A DNA stretch of 42,123 bases, from contig SCUU01000114.1 in assembly GCA_004297065.1 (NCBI GenBank), positions 1 to 42,123 of the forward strand, written 5' to 3'. The stretch's first letter is position 1. Each line of letters starts with the position of its first letter. Shown here in pieces: positions 18,961 through 29,076 of the stretch. Position numbers and translations under genes: made by a program. The notes beneath the pieces were generated by a model, which was not told the origin of the DNA, did no database searches, and saw only the letters and a list, made by a program, of their open reading frames with translations. Origin of the DNA: Gallionellaceae bacterium (GTDB taxonomy: Bacteria > Pseudomonadota > Gammaproteobacteria > Burkholderiales > Gallionellaceae).

Positions 18961-19230
18961 TTACGCCCGTTTAGCCCACTGTTCCGGCGTAAAGGTCTGC
19001 ATCGACAAGGCATGGATGATCTCCATCCTGTCGCCCAATACCTGAAACACCAGCCGTTGCTGCTGCAACAACCCCTTACCCTCAAATGCCTTGCTCACGA
19101 TCACCGCATCGAAATGGCGACCATCGCCATCGACCTCGATGTATTCGCATTCCAGCCCTTGCTGGATATAGCCCTTAACGTTATCCGGCGTCACTTTCAC
19201 TGCACTCCCCCGATCTGAAAACGCATTCAA
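18961..19230 (-). CDS. BolA/IbaG family protein
   Basis: GLECEYIEVDGDGRHFDAVIVSKAFEGKGLLQQQRLVFQVLGDRM...IHALSMQTFTPEQW; next to grxD. Confidence 0.92.
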   Translation of the reverse strand: MNAFSDRGSAVKVTPDNVKGYIQQGLECEYIEVDGDGRHFDAVIVSKAFEGKGLLQQQRLVFQVLGDRMEIIHALSMQTFTPEQWAKRA

Positions 19231-19237
19231 CTTTCAA

Positions 19238-20029
19238 TCATTTGCCGACATTAATGATGCCCTTGAAGTCGTAAGGCACAACGATGGATTGCACCTTGCC
19301 TTCTTTCACCCCCTCGGCAATATCCTGCAAAGCCTTGGCTTCCATGTAGCGCACGTTCTGGCCGTTGCTGCTCAACAACGACAAGCGCTCGGCCTCTTTC
19401 CGCGCAATATCCACTTCCACTTGTTTGGCCTTCAGGTTATTTTGCGCCGTGATAACCGCGTTGGCGGAAGCGATGATATTCCCCGCCGGCTGGATGTTGC
19501 GCACCTGCACCTTGGTGATCGTCAGCGACGTGTCCAGCTTTTCTTCAGCCAGTGCGGCGGTGATGTATTTTGCCGTATCGGACTCGATCTCGGCGCGGGC
19601 AGAAATCGTCTTCAGCGCGTCATGTTTGGCGGCGGCTTTATATGCCGCGCTTCTGGCAACCGTGGTCAGGTAGTTATACATCAGCACGATGTCGTTGCTC
19701 TCATCGCGCGTGTGAAAAGCACGGCTCTTGGTCGTATATATCTCGCCGACTGCCGCCGGGTTGATGCTGTAAATGACAGTGATGTCCATGTCGTCCAGGG
19801 TCGAGTTGTCCGCCGTTTGCGGGTGCATGTTATCCAACACCAGCGCAATATCCCGCACCGGGAACGTCAACACACTGCCGATCACGGTCTGGTTGAAAGA
19901 GCCCGGCTGCAACTCGGTCGTATTCACCTGCTTGTCGAAACCGACACGCAACCCGACCTCGCCCGTCTCGATCCGCTCGCAACCGGACAACACCGCTACA
20001 GCCAACAGCAATACGACGATCTTCTTCAT
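19238..20029 (-). CDS. SPFH/prohibitin-family lipoprotein
   Basis: Lipobox LLAVAVLSGC; band-7-like body ALAEEKLDTSLTITKVQVRNIQPAGNIIASANAVITAQNNLKAKQVEVDIARKEAERL. Confidence 0.82.
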   Translation of the reverse strand: MKKIVVLLLAVAVLSGCERIETGEVGLRVGFDKQVNTTELQPGSFNQTVIGSVLTFPVRDIALVLDNMHPQTADNSTLDDMDITVIYSINPAAVGEIYTTKSRAFHTRDESNDIVLMYNYLTTVARSAAYKAAAKHDALKTISARAEIESDTAKYITAALAEEKLDTSLTITKVQVRNIQPAGNIIASANAVITAQNNLKAKQVEVDIARKEAERLSLLSSNGQNVRYMEAKALQDIAEGVKEGKVQSIVVPYDFKGIINVGK

Positions 20030-20042
20030 TTTGCTCTCCCTT

Positions 20043-20219
20043 TCAGAATAAATAGACGATCAACAACACCAGGCACAACGCCAACGTAGCCGTCCCCAAG
20101 CCATAGGCGACGCAACGATACAAAGTCATTTTTTCGCTTTTGCCCATTCTACTGAACACATATAAACCGGTTGTGACGGCAATCCAGACGAGCAAATAAA
20201 AGAAAATTCCGCGAACCAT
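20043..20219 (-). CDS. Small predicted membrane protein (58 aa)
   Basis: Manual translation: MVRGIFFYLLVWIAVTTGLYVFSRMGKSEKMTLYRCVAYGLGTATLALCLVLLIVYLF*; two TM segments; missed by the 60-aa cutoff. Confidence 0.65.
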   Translation of the reverse strand: MVRGIFFYLLVWIAVTTGLYVFSRMGKSEKMTLYRCVAYGLGTATLALCLVLLIVYLF

Positions 20220-20273
20220 AAGCGACCCCTATGTTGCAATTGGACAACTCAGCCTGCGTCCGAAACGCCCCGA

Positions 20274-20591
20274 TTATTCTATTTCCGCAACGAAGTCACA
20301 ACCCGCACCAGCCGCAATGCGCGAAGCGAAGAAGCGTCCGCCACGCTCGCGCCATCGCACCGGAATCCAGCCCACATAACGATCCGGGCAAACCGCCATG
20401 CCGCATACATAACGGCTCTCCCGTTCCCGCCACATCAGCGCGCGGCAGCGGCCACTGAACTGAAGCAGGAAAACATACGCCACCGGACACGGCTCCGCCG
20501 CGCAGCATGCCCCGCAACCATTGCAGAGCGCACCATGTCCGGGTTTATCCGGCGCCAGTGAGTGCAGTTCGATCACCCGTGTTTTATTCAT
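20274..20591 (-). CDS. YkgJ-like cysteine-cluster protein
   Basis: MNKTRVIELHSLAPDKPGHGALCNGCGACCAAEPCPVAYVFLLQFSGRCRALMW... Confidence 0.75.
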   Translation of the reverse strand: MNKTRVIELHSLAPDKPGHGALCNGCGACCAAEPCPVAYVFLLQFSGRCRALMWRERESRYVCGMAVCPDRYVGWIPVRWRERGGRFFASRIAAGAGCDFVAEIE

Positions 20592-20776
20592 TCTAGCCAA
20601 ATGGAGCAGGTAGCCTGGACTCTGGTGAAGCACAGCCGCCATCCAGGTAGCCTGTACACTCCCGGATTTGAGGAACGCCATTGTACGGGCAATGGCGAAT
20701 TTGCCAAATGGCAAAGCATCACTTCCCGTCACCCTATCGATTCATTCTTTCCCCGGTACAGGTATAATTCGCGCCA

Positions 20777-21994
<1,218 letters not shown>

Positions 21995-22033
21995 GGTTGC
22001 GGTGGAGGCTAACCTTCAGGCTCTGCCGCAACC
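21995..22033. repeat. Hairpin after the aminotransferase gene
   Basis: ggttgcgg...ccgcaacc, 8-bp perfect arms starting immediately after the stop codon. Confidence 0.7.
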
Positions 22034-22035
22034 AA

Positions 22036-22092
22036 AATCTCAAGAATGCGCTGGAACGCATCGCCAAAGTGCTGAGCCGAGGCTCGATATGA
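22036..22092 (+). pseudogene. Decayed second copy of the aminotransferase 3' end
   Basis: Encodes NLKNALERIAKVLSRGSI* versus NLKAALERIAKALA* of the intact gene; about 29/42 nt identical by hand alignment. Confidence 0.6.
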
Positions 22093-22177
22093 TTACTGCT
22101 CTGCTTGGGCATATCCTGCGCGCCATCGAGCACGACAATACGTGCTCCCCACCTTGCCTGAGTTGGGCGCTTTTTAT

Positions 22178-22399
22178 ATGAAGCTAACCAATGACAACTA
22201 TATCATCTTGATTGGCACTAAGAACTCCACGGAGCGCTATTACCGCGACAAGACCGGTTGGTTGAAGGTTAGCGCGCGTGGCCGAACGTTCCGGATGACC
22301 GCAGAGCAGGTCCTGAATCACGTCCTGCCTGCTCTAGCCGGCATTAAACCAAACCTAATTATTAAGGTGGAACATCACGACCCACTCTTCCAAAAATGA
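22178..22399 (+). CDS. Hypothetical cassette-encoded protein (73 aa)
   Basis: MKLTNDNYIILIGTKNSTERYYRDKTGWLKVSARGRTFRMTAEQVLNHVLPALAGIKPNLIIKVEHHDPLFQK; starts 16 nt from the cassette left boundary. Confidence 0.6.
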   Translation: MKLTNDNYIILIGTKNSTERYYRDKTGWLKVSARGRTFRMTAEQVLNHVLPALAGIKPNLIIKVEHHDPLFQK

Positions 22400-22406
22400 A
22401 CGGAGC

Positions 22407-22477
22407 GCCCAACCCGGCGCTGCAGCGAACAGCCACCCGCAGCTACGCTGCGGCTGGCTGTCGCTGAGCTTCATCGG
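22407..22477 (+). other. attC-like recombination site
   Basis: GCCCAAC-ccg-GCTgCAGCGAaCAGCCA-CCGCAGCtacGCTGCGG-TGGCTGTCGCTGAGC-ttcatcgG: arms pair with two extrahelical bases. Confidence 0.7.
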
Positions 22478-22692
22478 TGTCCATCAAAATTCAGTGCCTG
22501 ATAGAAGACCATAATGTCTCTGCGGATCAGATCGTAGCGGCACTTGCCGGCGACCCTTTCGTTTCGGCACAAATCATCAAGACGGCAATCCCCCTATCCA
22601 GCTTTCCCCCCGACGCCCTCTCCTCAATCCTGATGGGACTACTGGTGGGACAACTAGCCATCCCACTAGGCAACCACAAGACGGTTGCCTAG
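22477..22692 (+). CDS. Hypothetical short ORF (GTG start), 3' end inside a repeat
   Basis: VSIKIQCLIEDHNVSADQIVAALAGDPFVSAQIIKTAIPLSS...; C-terminus GLLVGQLAIPLGNHKTVA is coded by hairpin repeat 22642-22703. Confidence 0.35.
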   Translation: MSIKIQCLIEDHNVSADQIVAALAGDPFVSAQIIKTAIPLSSFPPDALSSILMGLLVGQLAIPLGNHKTVA

Positions 22693-22703
22693 TGGTTGCT
22701 TAT
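22642..22703 (+). repeat. CTAGCCA/ATAACC-type hairpin repeat, copy 2
   Basis: ctggtgggacaactagccatcCCACTAGGCAACCacaagacGGTTGCCTAGTGGttgcttat; perfect 13-bp stem, 7-nt loop. Confidence 0.85.
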
Positions 22704-22753
22704 AAGCCCGCACACCCCACCCGCCGTTGGCGGGCAGAGTACAAGAGCGGCAA

Positions 22754-22990
22754 CCCTCACCCAAACCCTCTCCCGGAGGGAGAGGGATCGATCGCCCTTT
22801 CCCCCTCTGGGGCTGCGGAAGGGTCGCTGCGTAGCAGCGGGGCACCCACCGGCGTACTCCTTGCGGGTGGAAAGTTGGATAGAGGGCTGGAGGCGAACGA
22901 GAAGCGGGGTAAGCAGGCAATCCGCGAAGCGGATGCTCGCAAAGGCAATCTTGAATCCTCGGGAGAAAGGGCAAACGAACCGCTGCGCGA
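22754..22990. repeat. Composite GC-rich palindromic repeat block
   Basis: ccctcacccaaaccctctcccggagggagaggg plus gagaagcggggtaagcaggcaatccgcgaagcggatgctcgcaaa, the latter repeated at 36018-36061. Confidence 0.8.
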
Positions 22991-23003
22991 GTTTCACGTT
23001 AGC

Positions 23004-25862
23004 CTAACGCCCCGCGCGCAGAACCGGCTCCGTCGGCGTGCCGGACAGAACCAGCGACGCGGTTCCCGCGCGCGCCTTTAATTCCACCGTAAAACGCCCG
23101 CTTAATTGCGCACCGTTGCCGACTTCAAACGAGCCGCTACCGCTGAGTATCCCGGAAGATATTTTCAATTGCTGGAAACGCAGCCCACGACTATTCGTCT
23201 GGAAATTACCGGCCAACTCGTCGAAATGCGTGCGCCCGCCGGATGCGCTCTGCCTACCCCCCTGGCGCGCGGTCTCGACCATATCCATGCCGTTGATGAC
23301 ACCTTTCGAGAGCACAAACGAACCGTCCATTTGCGGGGCATCGGCAAGCTTGCCCAGCTTGATGCCGGAAACCGCAAAGTTGCTTTCGCCGCCCAATGCT
23401 CCCGCCACACCGAACTTTGGAAATAATTTTTCCGCCTCGATGCTGCTTGCCTCGACGCGCCCCTGCAATTGCCATCCCTTCTGCCAATACAACTTCGCAT
23501 TGCCGTGCAAAAATCCGCCATATGCCTGTCCCTCAACGGTAACGAAATTCGCGCCTGCTGCACCGATTTCTCCCTTGGCAGTCAGATCATCGAATAACAC
23601 ATTCGGGAACAGCGGGAACGCAGTCGCATGCGCATTCAATGTGATTTGCCAGCGATCCTGCATAGGTTGGAGTGTGGCGTCGAATTTGGCATCGCCACTC
23701 TTAAGCATTGCCTTCGTCACGTTGCCCCGCTCATCGACATCGATTTCCCCGCTGAATTCCGGGAGAGCAATTTCTTCACTGGACACCTTGGCGCTCTTTA
23801 TTGTCAGATGCGCCGCAGGGTAATTCTTATTAGCGCCAACCGCCTGCAACCAGGCCAGCTCTTTATCGAAGGTGGCACCGTTCAAAACGACCTCCCTCAA
23901 TTCAACATTGCGTATTGATTTAACTTCCGAAAAAAGCGAGAAGAGATCAAAAGTCACCACCGCACTGCCCACCTTCAACTCTTGCCCCGCGCCGACGGTT
24001 ATTTTTTCCAATTGCAGCCTGGGCAAGGGCAAAGTCGAGGCCCGCAGATTGCCCACATGCACCGGTTGTTTTAACTGGGCGGAAAGTTTCTGCTCTAGCG
24101 TTGGAATATAGCCGCCCAACGGCATCACATAAGGAAGGAATACAAGCGACAGAGCGGCCAACACAAATAACCCTGCCGCGATTTTTCCCCATGGCAATGA
24201 TTTACGGCGGGTACTCTCAACCCTTTGCGGAGTCGCTTTGACAGGTGCAGCCGCCGCTTGTACCGGACGCGCCGCCCCGATCCTGGCCTGATCTTGCGCG
24301 CGTTGCTCGGCCGCCGCCCACGCCTTCGCCTGCTCCTCGGCCAACCTTTGCTCTTCCCTGCTCGTCTTCAAAACGGCAGCTTCTTGCTCGGCTTGTTCGA
24401 CTCGCGCTGGCGCGGGCTTAACCCCTTCACCCTCTCCATGGCGATGCGCTTCCGGCACAGTCTCAGATTGCGGGATTGCGTTCTCAACATGAGACGGTGC
24501 AGTGGCCTGCGCTTCGGCGGCAGCCTTCGCGGCTTCTGCCTCTGCCCTGATCCGATTGGTTTCGTGTTCCGCCCTCTGACGCGCGACCTCCTGCCTTGCA
24601 TGCTCTTCCGCCAACGCTCTTGCCTCGGCTTCTGCTTGCGCCCGTGCGACTTCCAATTCTGCCTTAACACGTACCGTCGTTTCCTGTTCGGCCCTCAAGC
24701 GCGCAGCTTCTGCCTCCTGTTTGGCACGCTCTTCCGCCAAAGCCTTGGCTTCTGCTTCCTGTCTGGCTCGCTCTTCTGCTAACGCCCTGGCTTCCGCCTC
24801 GGCTTTAGCCTTCGCGGTCTCCAATTCGGCCCTCATGCGCGCAGCTTCCTGCTCTGCTCTAATGCGGGCGGTCTCGGCTTCTTGTCTGGCACGCTCTTCT
24901 GCCAAGGCTCGTGCCTCGGCCTCGGTTTTGATCCGCGCGGCTTCTTGCTCGGCCCTCAAGCGCGCAGCTTCCGCTTCCTGTCTGGCATGTTCTTCTGCCA
25001 GGGCTCTAGCCTCAGCTTCCGCTCGTGCTTTCGCTGCCTCCAGTTCGACCCGCATGTGTGCGGCTTCCTGTTCCGCCTTCAAGCGCGCCGCCTCCGCTTC
25101 GGCCTGAGCTTTGGCCGCGGCTTCCAATTCCGCCCTGACTCGCGCAGCTTCCTGCTCGGCCTTTATACGCGCCGCTTCGGTTTCCCGTTTCACCCGTATC
25201 TCGGCTTCTGCTTTAGCACGAGCGGCGATCTCTGCCTGTTGACGAATCAGAGCTTCCGCTTCGGCCTTGACTCTTGCAGCCGCTTGTTCGGCGCGCACGC
25301 GCGCTTCCGCTTCCTGCTTTGCCCTGGCCTCGGCCTGTTCTCGCACCAGTGCATCCTGTTTGGCGCGCACATCAGCCTCGGCTTTATTCCTGGCGGCGAT
25401 TTCGGCTGCCAATTTCGCATTGGCTTCCGCCTTGGCTTCGGCTTCGGCACGCGCTTTAGTTTTGGCCGCCTCGACTGCGGCCTCCAGCTCGGCACGGGCA
25501 CGCGCCTTGTCCGCACCCAGCGTTGCACTGCTTTGCACCGGAGCACTGGAAAGCCCGGTGAAATCCAACTCCCCGTCCGATGCCGGCGCAACAATTCTCG
25601 GCTTGGCTATCTGCGGTTCGGCAAACGGCTTATCCTTGTCGCGAATATATCCGCCTACCACCAGCTGGCTGAACACATCCTCGATAACGGCACGCAAGCT
25701 CGGCGCGGCACGTTTTGAAACCTCATCAAAAGTAGACCTGTCATCGATCAAAAATAGCGCACGTTTGATATCTCCAGACAAACTTTCTCCTTTGCCTTTG
25801 CCCTTGACCTCATCATCACCTTTACCTGTTTTGACAAAAACCGTTTTCTTGTCCATGTTCAC
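23004..25862 (-). CDS. AsmA-like inner-membrane protein with a very long Ala/Glu/Arg coiled coil
   Basis: 952 aa: soluble N-terminal domain, long ARAEAEARALAEERARQEAEAARLRAEQEAAR-type repeats, TM SLPWGKIAAGLFVLAALSLVFLPYV, AsmA-like C-terminal region. Confidence 0.8.
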   Translation of the reverse strand: MNMDKKTVFVKTGKGDDEVKGKGKGESLSGDIKRALFLIDDRSTFDEVSKRAAPSLRAVIEDVFSQLVVGGYIRDKDKPFAEPQIAKPRIVAPASDGELDFTGLSSAPVQSSATLGADKARARAELEAAVEAAKTKARAEAEAKAEANAKLAAEIAARNKAEADVRAKQDALVREQAEARAKQEAEARVRAEQAAARVKAEAEALIRQQAEIAARAKAEAEIRVKRETEAARIKAEQEAARVRAELEAAAKAQAEAEAARLKAEQEAAHMRVELEAAKARAEAEARALAEEHARQEAEAARLRAEQEAARIKTEAEARALAEERARQEAETARIRAEQEAARMRAELETAKAKAEAEARALAEERARQEAEAKALAEERAKQEAEAARLRAEQETTVRVKAELEVARAQAEAEARALAEEHARQEVARQRAEHETNRIRAEAEAAKAAAEAQATAPSHVENAIPQSETVPEAHRHGEGEGVKPAPARVEQAEQEAAVLKTSREEQRLAEEQAKAWAAAEQRAQDQARIGAARPVQAAAAPVKATPQRVESTRRKSLPWGKIAAGLFVLAALSLVFLPYVMPLGGYIPTLEQKLSAQLKQPVHVGNLRASTLPLPRLQLEKITVGAGQELKVGSAVVTFDLFSLFSEVKSIRNVELREVVLNGATFDKELAWLQAVGANKNYPAAHLTIKSAKVSSEEIALPEFSGEIDVDERGNVTKAMLKSGDAKFDATLQPMQDRWQITLNAHATAFPLFPNVLFDDLTAKGEIGAAGANFVTVEGQAYGGFLHGNAKLYWQKGWQLQGRVEASSIEAEKLFPKFGVAGALGGESNFAVSGIKLGKLADAPQMDGSFVLSKGVINGMDMVETARQGGRQSASGGRTHFDELAGNFQTNSRGLRFQQLKISSGILSGSGSFEVGNGAQLSGRFTVELKARAGTASLVLSGTPTEPVLRAGR

Positions 25863-26023
25863 TCATCGTAATCAAGGTGCCAAGCACCGCCCGCAATGGC
25901 GTAATGATACGCCCACACCGCCCCGAGAGTCGCGCGATAATCTCTACCCGTCCGACGCATGGATAGCAAGCCTAAGGCGGGCAACTCGCCACCCTGAAAA
26001 TTTCTCCGCCGCAGAGTAAGTTG

Positions 26024-26052
26024 TTGACAACCAAGCGGTGAAGTAGTATCTA
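26024..26052 (+). promoter_or_regulatory. Sigma-70-like promoter
   Basis: TTGACA-17 nt-TATCTA upstream of GGAGG and ATG at 26076. Confidence 0.5.
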
Positions 26053-26075
26053 GAAAAAACTATGTGGAGGTTATT

Positions 26076-26837
26076 ATGTCCATCACCCTCGGCAGCATGA
26101 CCCGTGCCGCAACCTTAAACCCAAGTGCCAATTTGGCCGTTGCCAAGCACGGCGGCATAGCAATTGATCCGTTTGGTGCTGCCAACCAGCGCGTAGAGCA
26201 ACAACTCAACCCAACGGCGGTCAAATTATCTTCATTCTCGCAAATAAAGTCCGGATTTGCCGATGTACAAACTGCGGCGAAGGATTTATCCGATCCCAAG
26301 AAAACGGCCACCAGCAGCGATATTGCCAAGGCTGCGCAGTCGTTCGCAACTGCATATAACGCTGCAAACAATGCAGTGGATGCAGCCGTAAATGGCGACG
26401 GCAAAAAGAGCGGATCTCTTGCTGGCGATGTACGGGCGCGTATCGCAAGCACCGGCTTGCGGAGTATTGTAACGGGTGGCAGCAACGCGACCGACCTAAA
26501 GAAAATCGGCATCAGCCTGAAACCCGACGGAACACTCGCTGTCGATACAACAGCGCTGCAAAATGCGATTCAAACCAATCCCAATGCGGTTAAGGATACC
26601 CTTTCCAAAATAGGTAAACAGGCTGAACAAGTATCAGCGAAAGAGTTGGCAACGACAGGCAATGTGGGTAGCTCCGTCAACACACTAAGCAACATCAGCA
26701 AAAATCTGGAGGCACAGTTAGCAGAACAAAAACGACTTGCAACCGCATCTCAGGATGCAGTGCAACGCCAAGTCGCCAACATCACTAACACGACAGCAGG
26801 TGGAGTTGCTTCCTATCTCCAGACGCGTTCGCTGTAG
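26076..26837 (+). CDS. FliD C-terminal-domain-like protein
   Basis: DLKKIGISLKPDGTLAVDTTALQNAIQTNPNAVKDTLSKIGKQ resembles FliD_C; GGAGG RBS 5 nt before ATG 26076. Confidence 0.6.
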   Translation: MSITLGSMTRAATLNPSANLAVAKHGGIAIDPFGAANQRVEQQLNPTAVKLSSFSQIKSGFADVQTAAKDLSDPKKTATSSDIAKAAQSFATAYNAANNAVDAAVNGDGKKSGSLAGDVRARIASTGLRSIVTGGSNATDLKKIGISLKPDGTLAVDTTALQNAIQTNPNAVKDTLSKIGKQAEQVSAKELATTGNVGSSVNTLSNISKNLEAQLAEQKRLATASQDAVQRQVANITNTTAGGVASYLQTRSL

Positions 26838-26867
26838 CGATGGGCAGGTAAACAGGACAACGATGCA

Positions 26868-27209
26868 ATGAGTGCTCTATCCGTCAATTCGATCAACAAC
26901 ACATATGCGCAAACCTCTGTCGCACAACAGCGGGTGGCGGTTGACCGTGCGAACGTACTCAAGAGTGAAGCGCAACTAAGCCAGGATCAGGCACAGTTGG
27001 ATAAAGACCTGACATACCTTTCTGCCCTACAGCGAAAGACCCAAGGCATTCAGCAAATCCAGGGAACTCAAGCGCAAACGACAGCACTGGATCGGATCGC
27101 CAAAAACGCACAAGTCGCGCAACAATCATCACAACAGGCGGCAACCTCGCTCTCGTCCGCCACCTCCGCCAGTCCGGCAGTGGGAGGCAACGTCAATGTC
27201 GTCGCCTGA
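26868..27209 (+). CDS. Hypothetical coiled-coil protein downstream of the FliD-like gene
   Basis: 113 aa Gln/Ala/Ser-rich MSALSVNSINNTYAQTSVAQQRVAVDRANVLKSEAQLSQDQAQLDKDLTYL... Confidence 0.6.
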   Translation: MSALSVNSINNTYAQTSVAQQRVAVDRANVLKSEAQLSQDQAQLDKDLTYLSALQRKTQGIQQIQGTQAQTTALDRIAKNAQVAQQSSQQAATSLSSATSASPAVGGNVNVVA

Positions 27210-27245
27210 TTCGTTATTCTGATACTTGGCGGCACCCTATTCAAC

Positions 27246-28943
27246 TCAGGGATTGCGAAAAAATTGAAAGTTGTTTCGGCCTTTCTCCTTCGCCATATAC
27301 ATCGCCGCATCTGCGTGTTTTAGCAAAGCAAACCTATCTGCCCCATGCATAGGATAAATACCGATGCCGATACTGGTTCCGATGTTGGCCCGATACGTTC
27401 CAAGCATAAATGGCTGTCCGATCAACTCGATCACTTTCTGCGCCACTGTTGCGGCATCCTTTTCGTCATTGACGTTGTTCAGCAGGATCACGAATTCGTC
27501 CCCCCCCAAACGCGCTACCGTATCCGACTCTCGGACACATTTCTGCAAACGTTCCGCAACCGCCAGCAGCAAAGTATCTCCGACATGATGCCCCATCGTA
27601 TCGTTAACAATCTTGAAACGATCCAGATCGAGAAAAATAAGGGCAAACTTACCCTGATTGCGTTTGGCTCCCGCGATCGCCAGGTCGATATGGTCATTCA
27701 ATAGCGTGCGATTGGCCAGATGCGTCAGCGCATCGTAATGGGCGAGGTGCTGGATTCGGTCGAAAGAGGCTTTGCGCTCGGTGATATCGGAGAACAGCGC
27801 GATATAGTTCGTAATAGCGCCTTGCTCATTGCGCACAACTGCAATCGACAGCCACTTTGGATAAATTTCGCCGCTTTTCCGTCTATCCATGATTTCGCCC
27901 TGCCAGCAACCCGCTTCCAGCAGTACCCTCCACATCTCCCGATAAAAATCCGCACCTTGCCGCCCCGATTTCAGGATACGGGGATTCTTGCCAATCACCT
28001 CTTCTGCCGAATAACCAGTGATGTCGGTAAAGGCCTTATTGACCTGCATAATGTTATTGTCGATATCAGTAATCACAATCGCTTCGGCACTATTCACAAA
28101 TACCTGCGCAGACAGCCTGAGCTTATCCTGCCCTTCTTTGACCTGGTTTACGCTCTTCTGCAAACTGTCGGACAGTGCATTAAATGCCTGCGCCATCCGG
28201 CCTATTTCATCATCGCCCTCAATATCAACGCGACGTGAAAGGTCGCCATCGACTTGCATTGCCGTCATCACCTCCTGCAATTCTTTTACCGGTCGCGTAA
28301 AAGCACGCAACATTTGATCAATGACAAAGAACAGGATTATTTGCAGAATCAATTGACCGAACCACAGCCATTGGTTAATGGACGCTATCATGTCGGTTTC
28401 GTCAGTCAGATCGAGTACGATGTTGGCGGCACCGTTCACGCTTCCCTCTTTCACGTCATGGCAAGTCAAACAGTCGGTACCTTTAAAATTATGGCTTGCC
28501 ACGAAAGGGATAACGGCTCTCAGCGTATGAGATTTTGCGACTTTACGCTCGAAGTAAGGCTTGCCCGTATCTAGCACGGACTGGTCGATTGCATCCTTGG
28601 GCTGTTCCTCTGGAAGCCCCGCGCCGAATTGTTTTTTGACCTGTTCTGCTCGAAATATCCGCAGTTCTTTGATCCCTTGAGACTTGCCCATTTTATCAAT
28701 GAACAATGTCCGGATTTCTGGATCGCCTATCTGTCCGGTCAGCATCAACATATTCATACCGTTGATAATGCCGTCAGCCGTTTCAAAAGCGCGGACTTTG
28801 GCCGACTCGATAATCTTCTCCTCGAAGTTGGACATAACCCAGCGCTGAGCAAATGCCAAAATAATCACGAGGCTCACCTGTATCAACAGCGTCAGCTTGA
28901 TTTGAATACTGAGCGACCCCCACCATTTTGCAATCATTGGCAT
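27246..28943 (-). CDS. Diguanylate cyclase with periplasmic heme-c-type sensor, HAMP, PAS and GGDEF
   Basis: Periplasmic GTDCLTCHDVKEGSVNGAA (CxxCH), HAMP, PAS (FVNSAEAIVITDIDNNIMQVNKAF), RLGGDEFVIL. Confidence 0.92.
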   Translation of the reverse strand: MPMIAKWWGSLSIQIKLTLLIQVSLVIILAFAQRWVMSNFEEKIIESAKVRAFETADGIINGMNMLMLTGQIGDPEIRTLFIDKMGKSQGIKELRIFRAEQVKKQFGAGLPEEQPKDAIDQSVLDTGKPYFERKVAKSHTLRAVIPFVASHNFKGTDCLTCHDVKEGSVNGAANIVLDLTDETDMIASINQWLWFGQLILQIILFFVIDQMLRAFTRPVKELQEVMTAMQVDGDLSRRVDIEGDDEIGRMAQAFNALSDSLQKSVNQVKEGQDKLRLSAQVFVNSAEAIVITDIDNNIMQVNKAFTDITGYSAEEVIGKNPRILKSGRQGADFYREMWRVLLEAGCWQGEIMDRRKSGEIYPKWLSIAVVRNEQGAITNYIALFSDITERKASFDRIQHLAHYDALTHLANRTLLNDHIDLAIAGAKRNQGKFALIFLDLDRFKIVNDTMGHHVGDTLLLAVAERLQKCVRESDTVARLGGDEFVILLNNVNDEKDAATVAQKVIELIGQPFMLGTYRANIGTSIGIGIYPMHGADRFALLKHADAAMYMAKEKGRNNFQFFRNP

Positions 28944-29030
28944 TGCCTTTTTTTAATCAAAATCTTGACGCCCGCCATCATTGTAACTTATCACACACTT
29001 GTTCCGTTAAAACTCATTGATAACACAAAT

Positions 29031-29060
29031 AAAAAACCCGCCAGACTCGCATCTGGCGGG
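29031..29060 (-). terminator. Terminator of the comEA-like gene
   Basis: aaaaaacccgccagactcgcatctggcggg; T run on the minus strand. Confidence 0.85.
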
Positions 29061-29076
29061 CGTCGCAAAGCAGCGT

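Larger units (their letters stand above)
22163..22477 (+). mobile_element. Putative lone integron gene cassette (315 bp)
   Basis: GTTGGGC at 22162-22168, small ORF, then attC-like site starting with GCCCAAC (exact reverse complement) 8 nt after the stop. Confidence 0.7.

Noticed and set aside
22990-23010. gttagcctaac near the AsmA stop as a second attC core
   Set aside because: A short palindrome only; no paired L'/L'' arms found nearby.
24721-25107. Plus-strand ORF of Ala/Ser-rich repeats (MARSSAKALASASCLARSS...)
   Set aside because: Antisense shadow of the coiled-coil repeats of the 23004-25862 gene; low complexity, no independent evidence.
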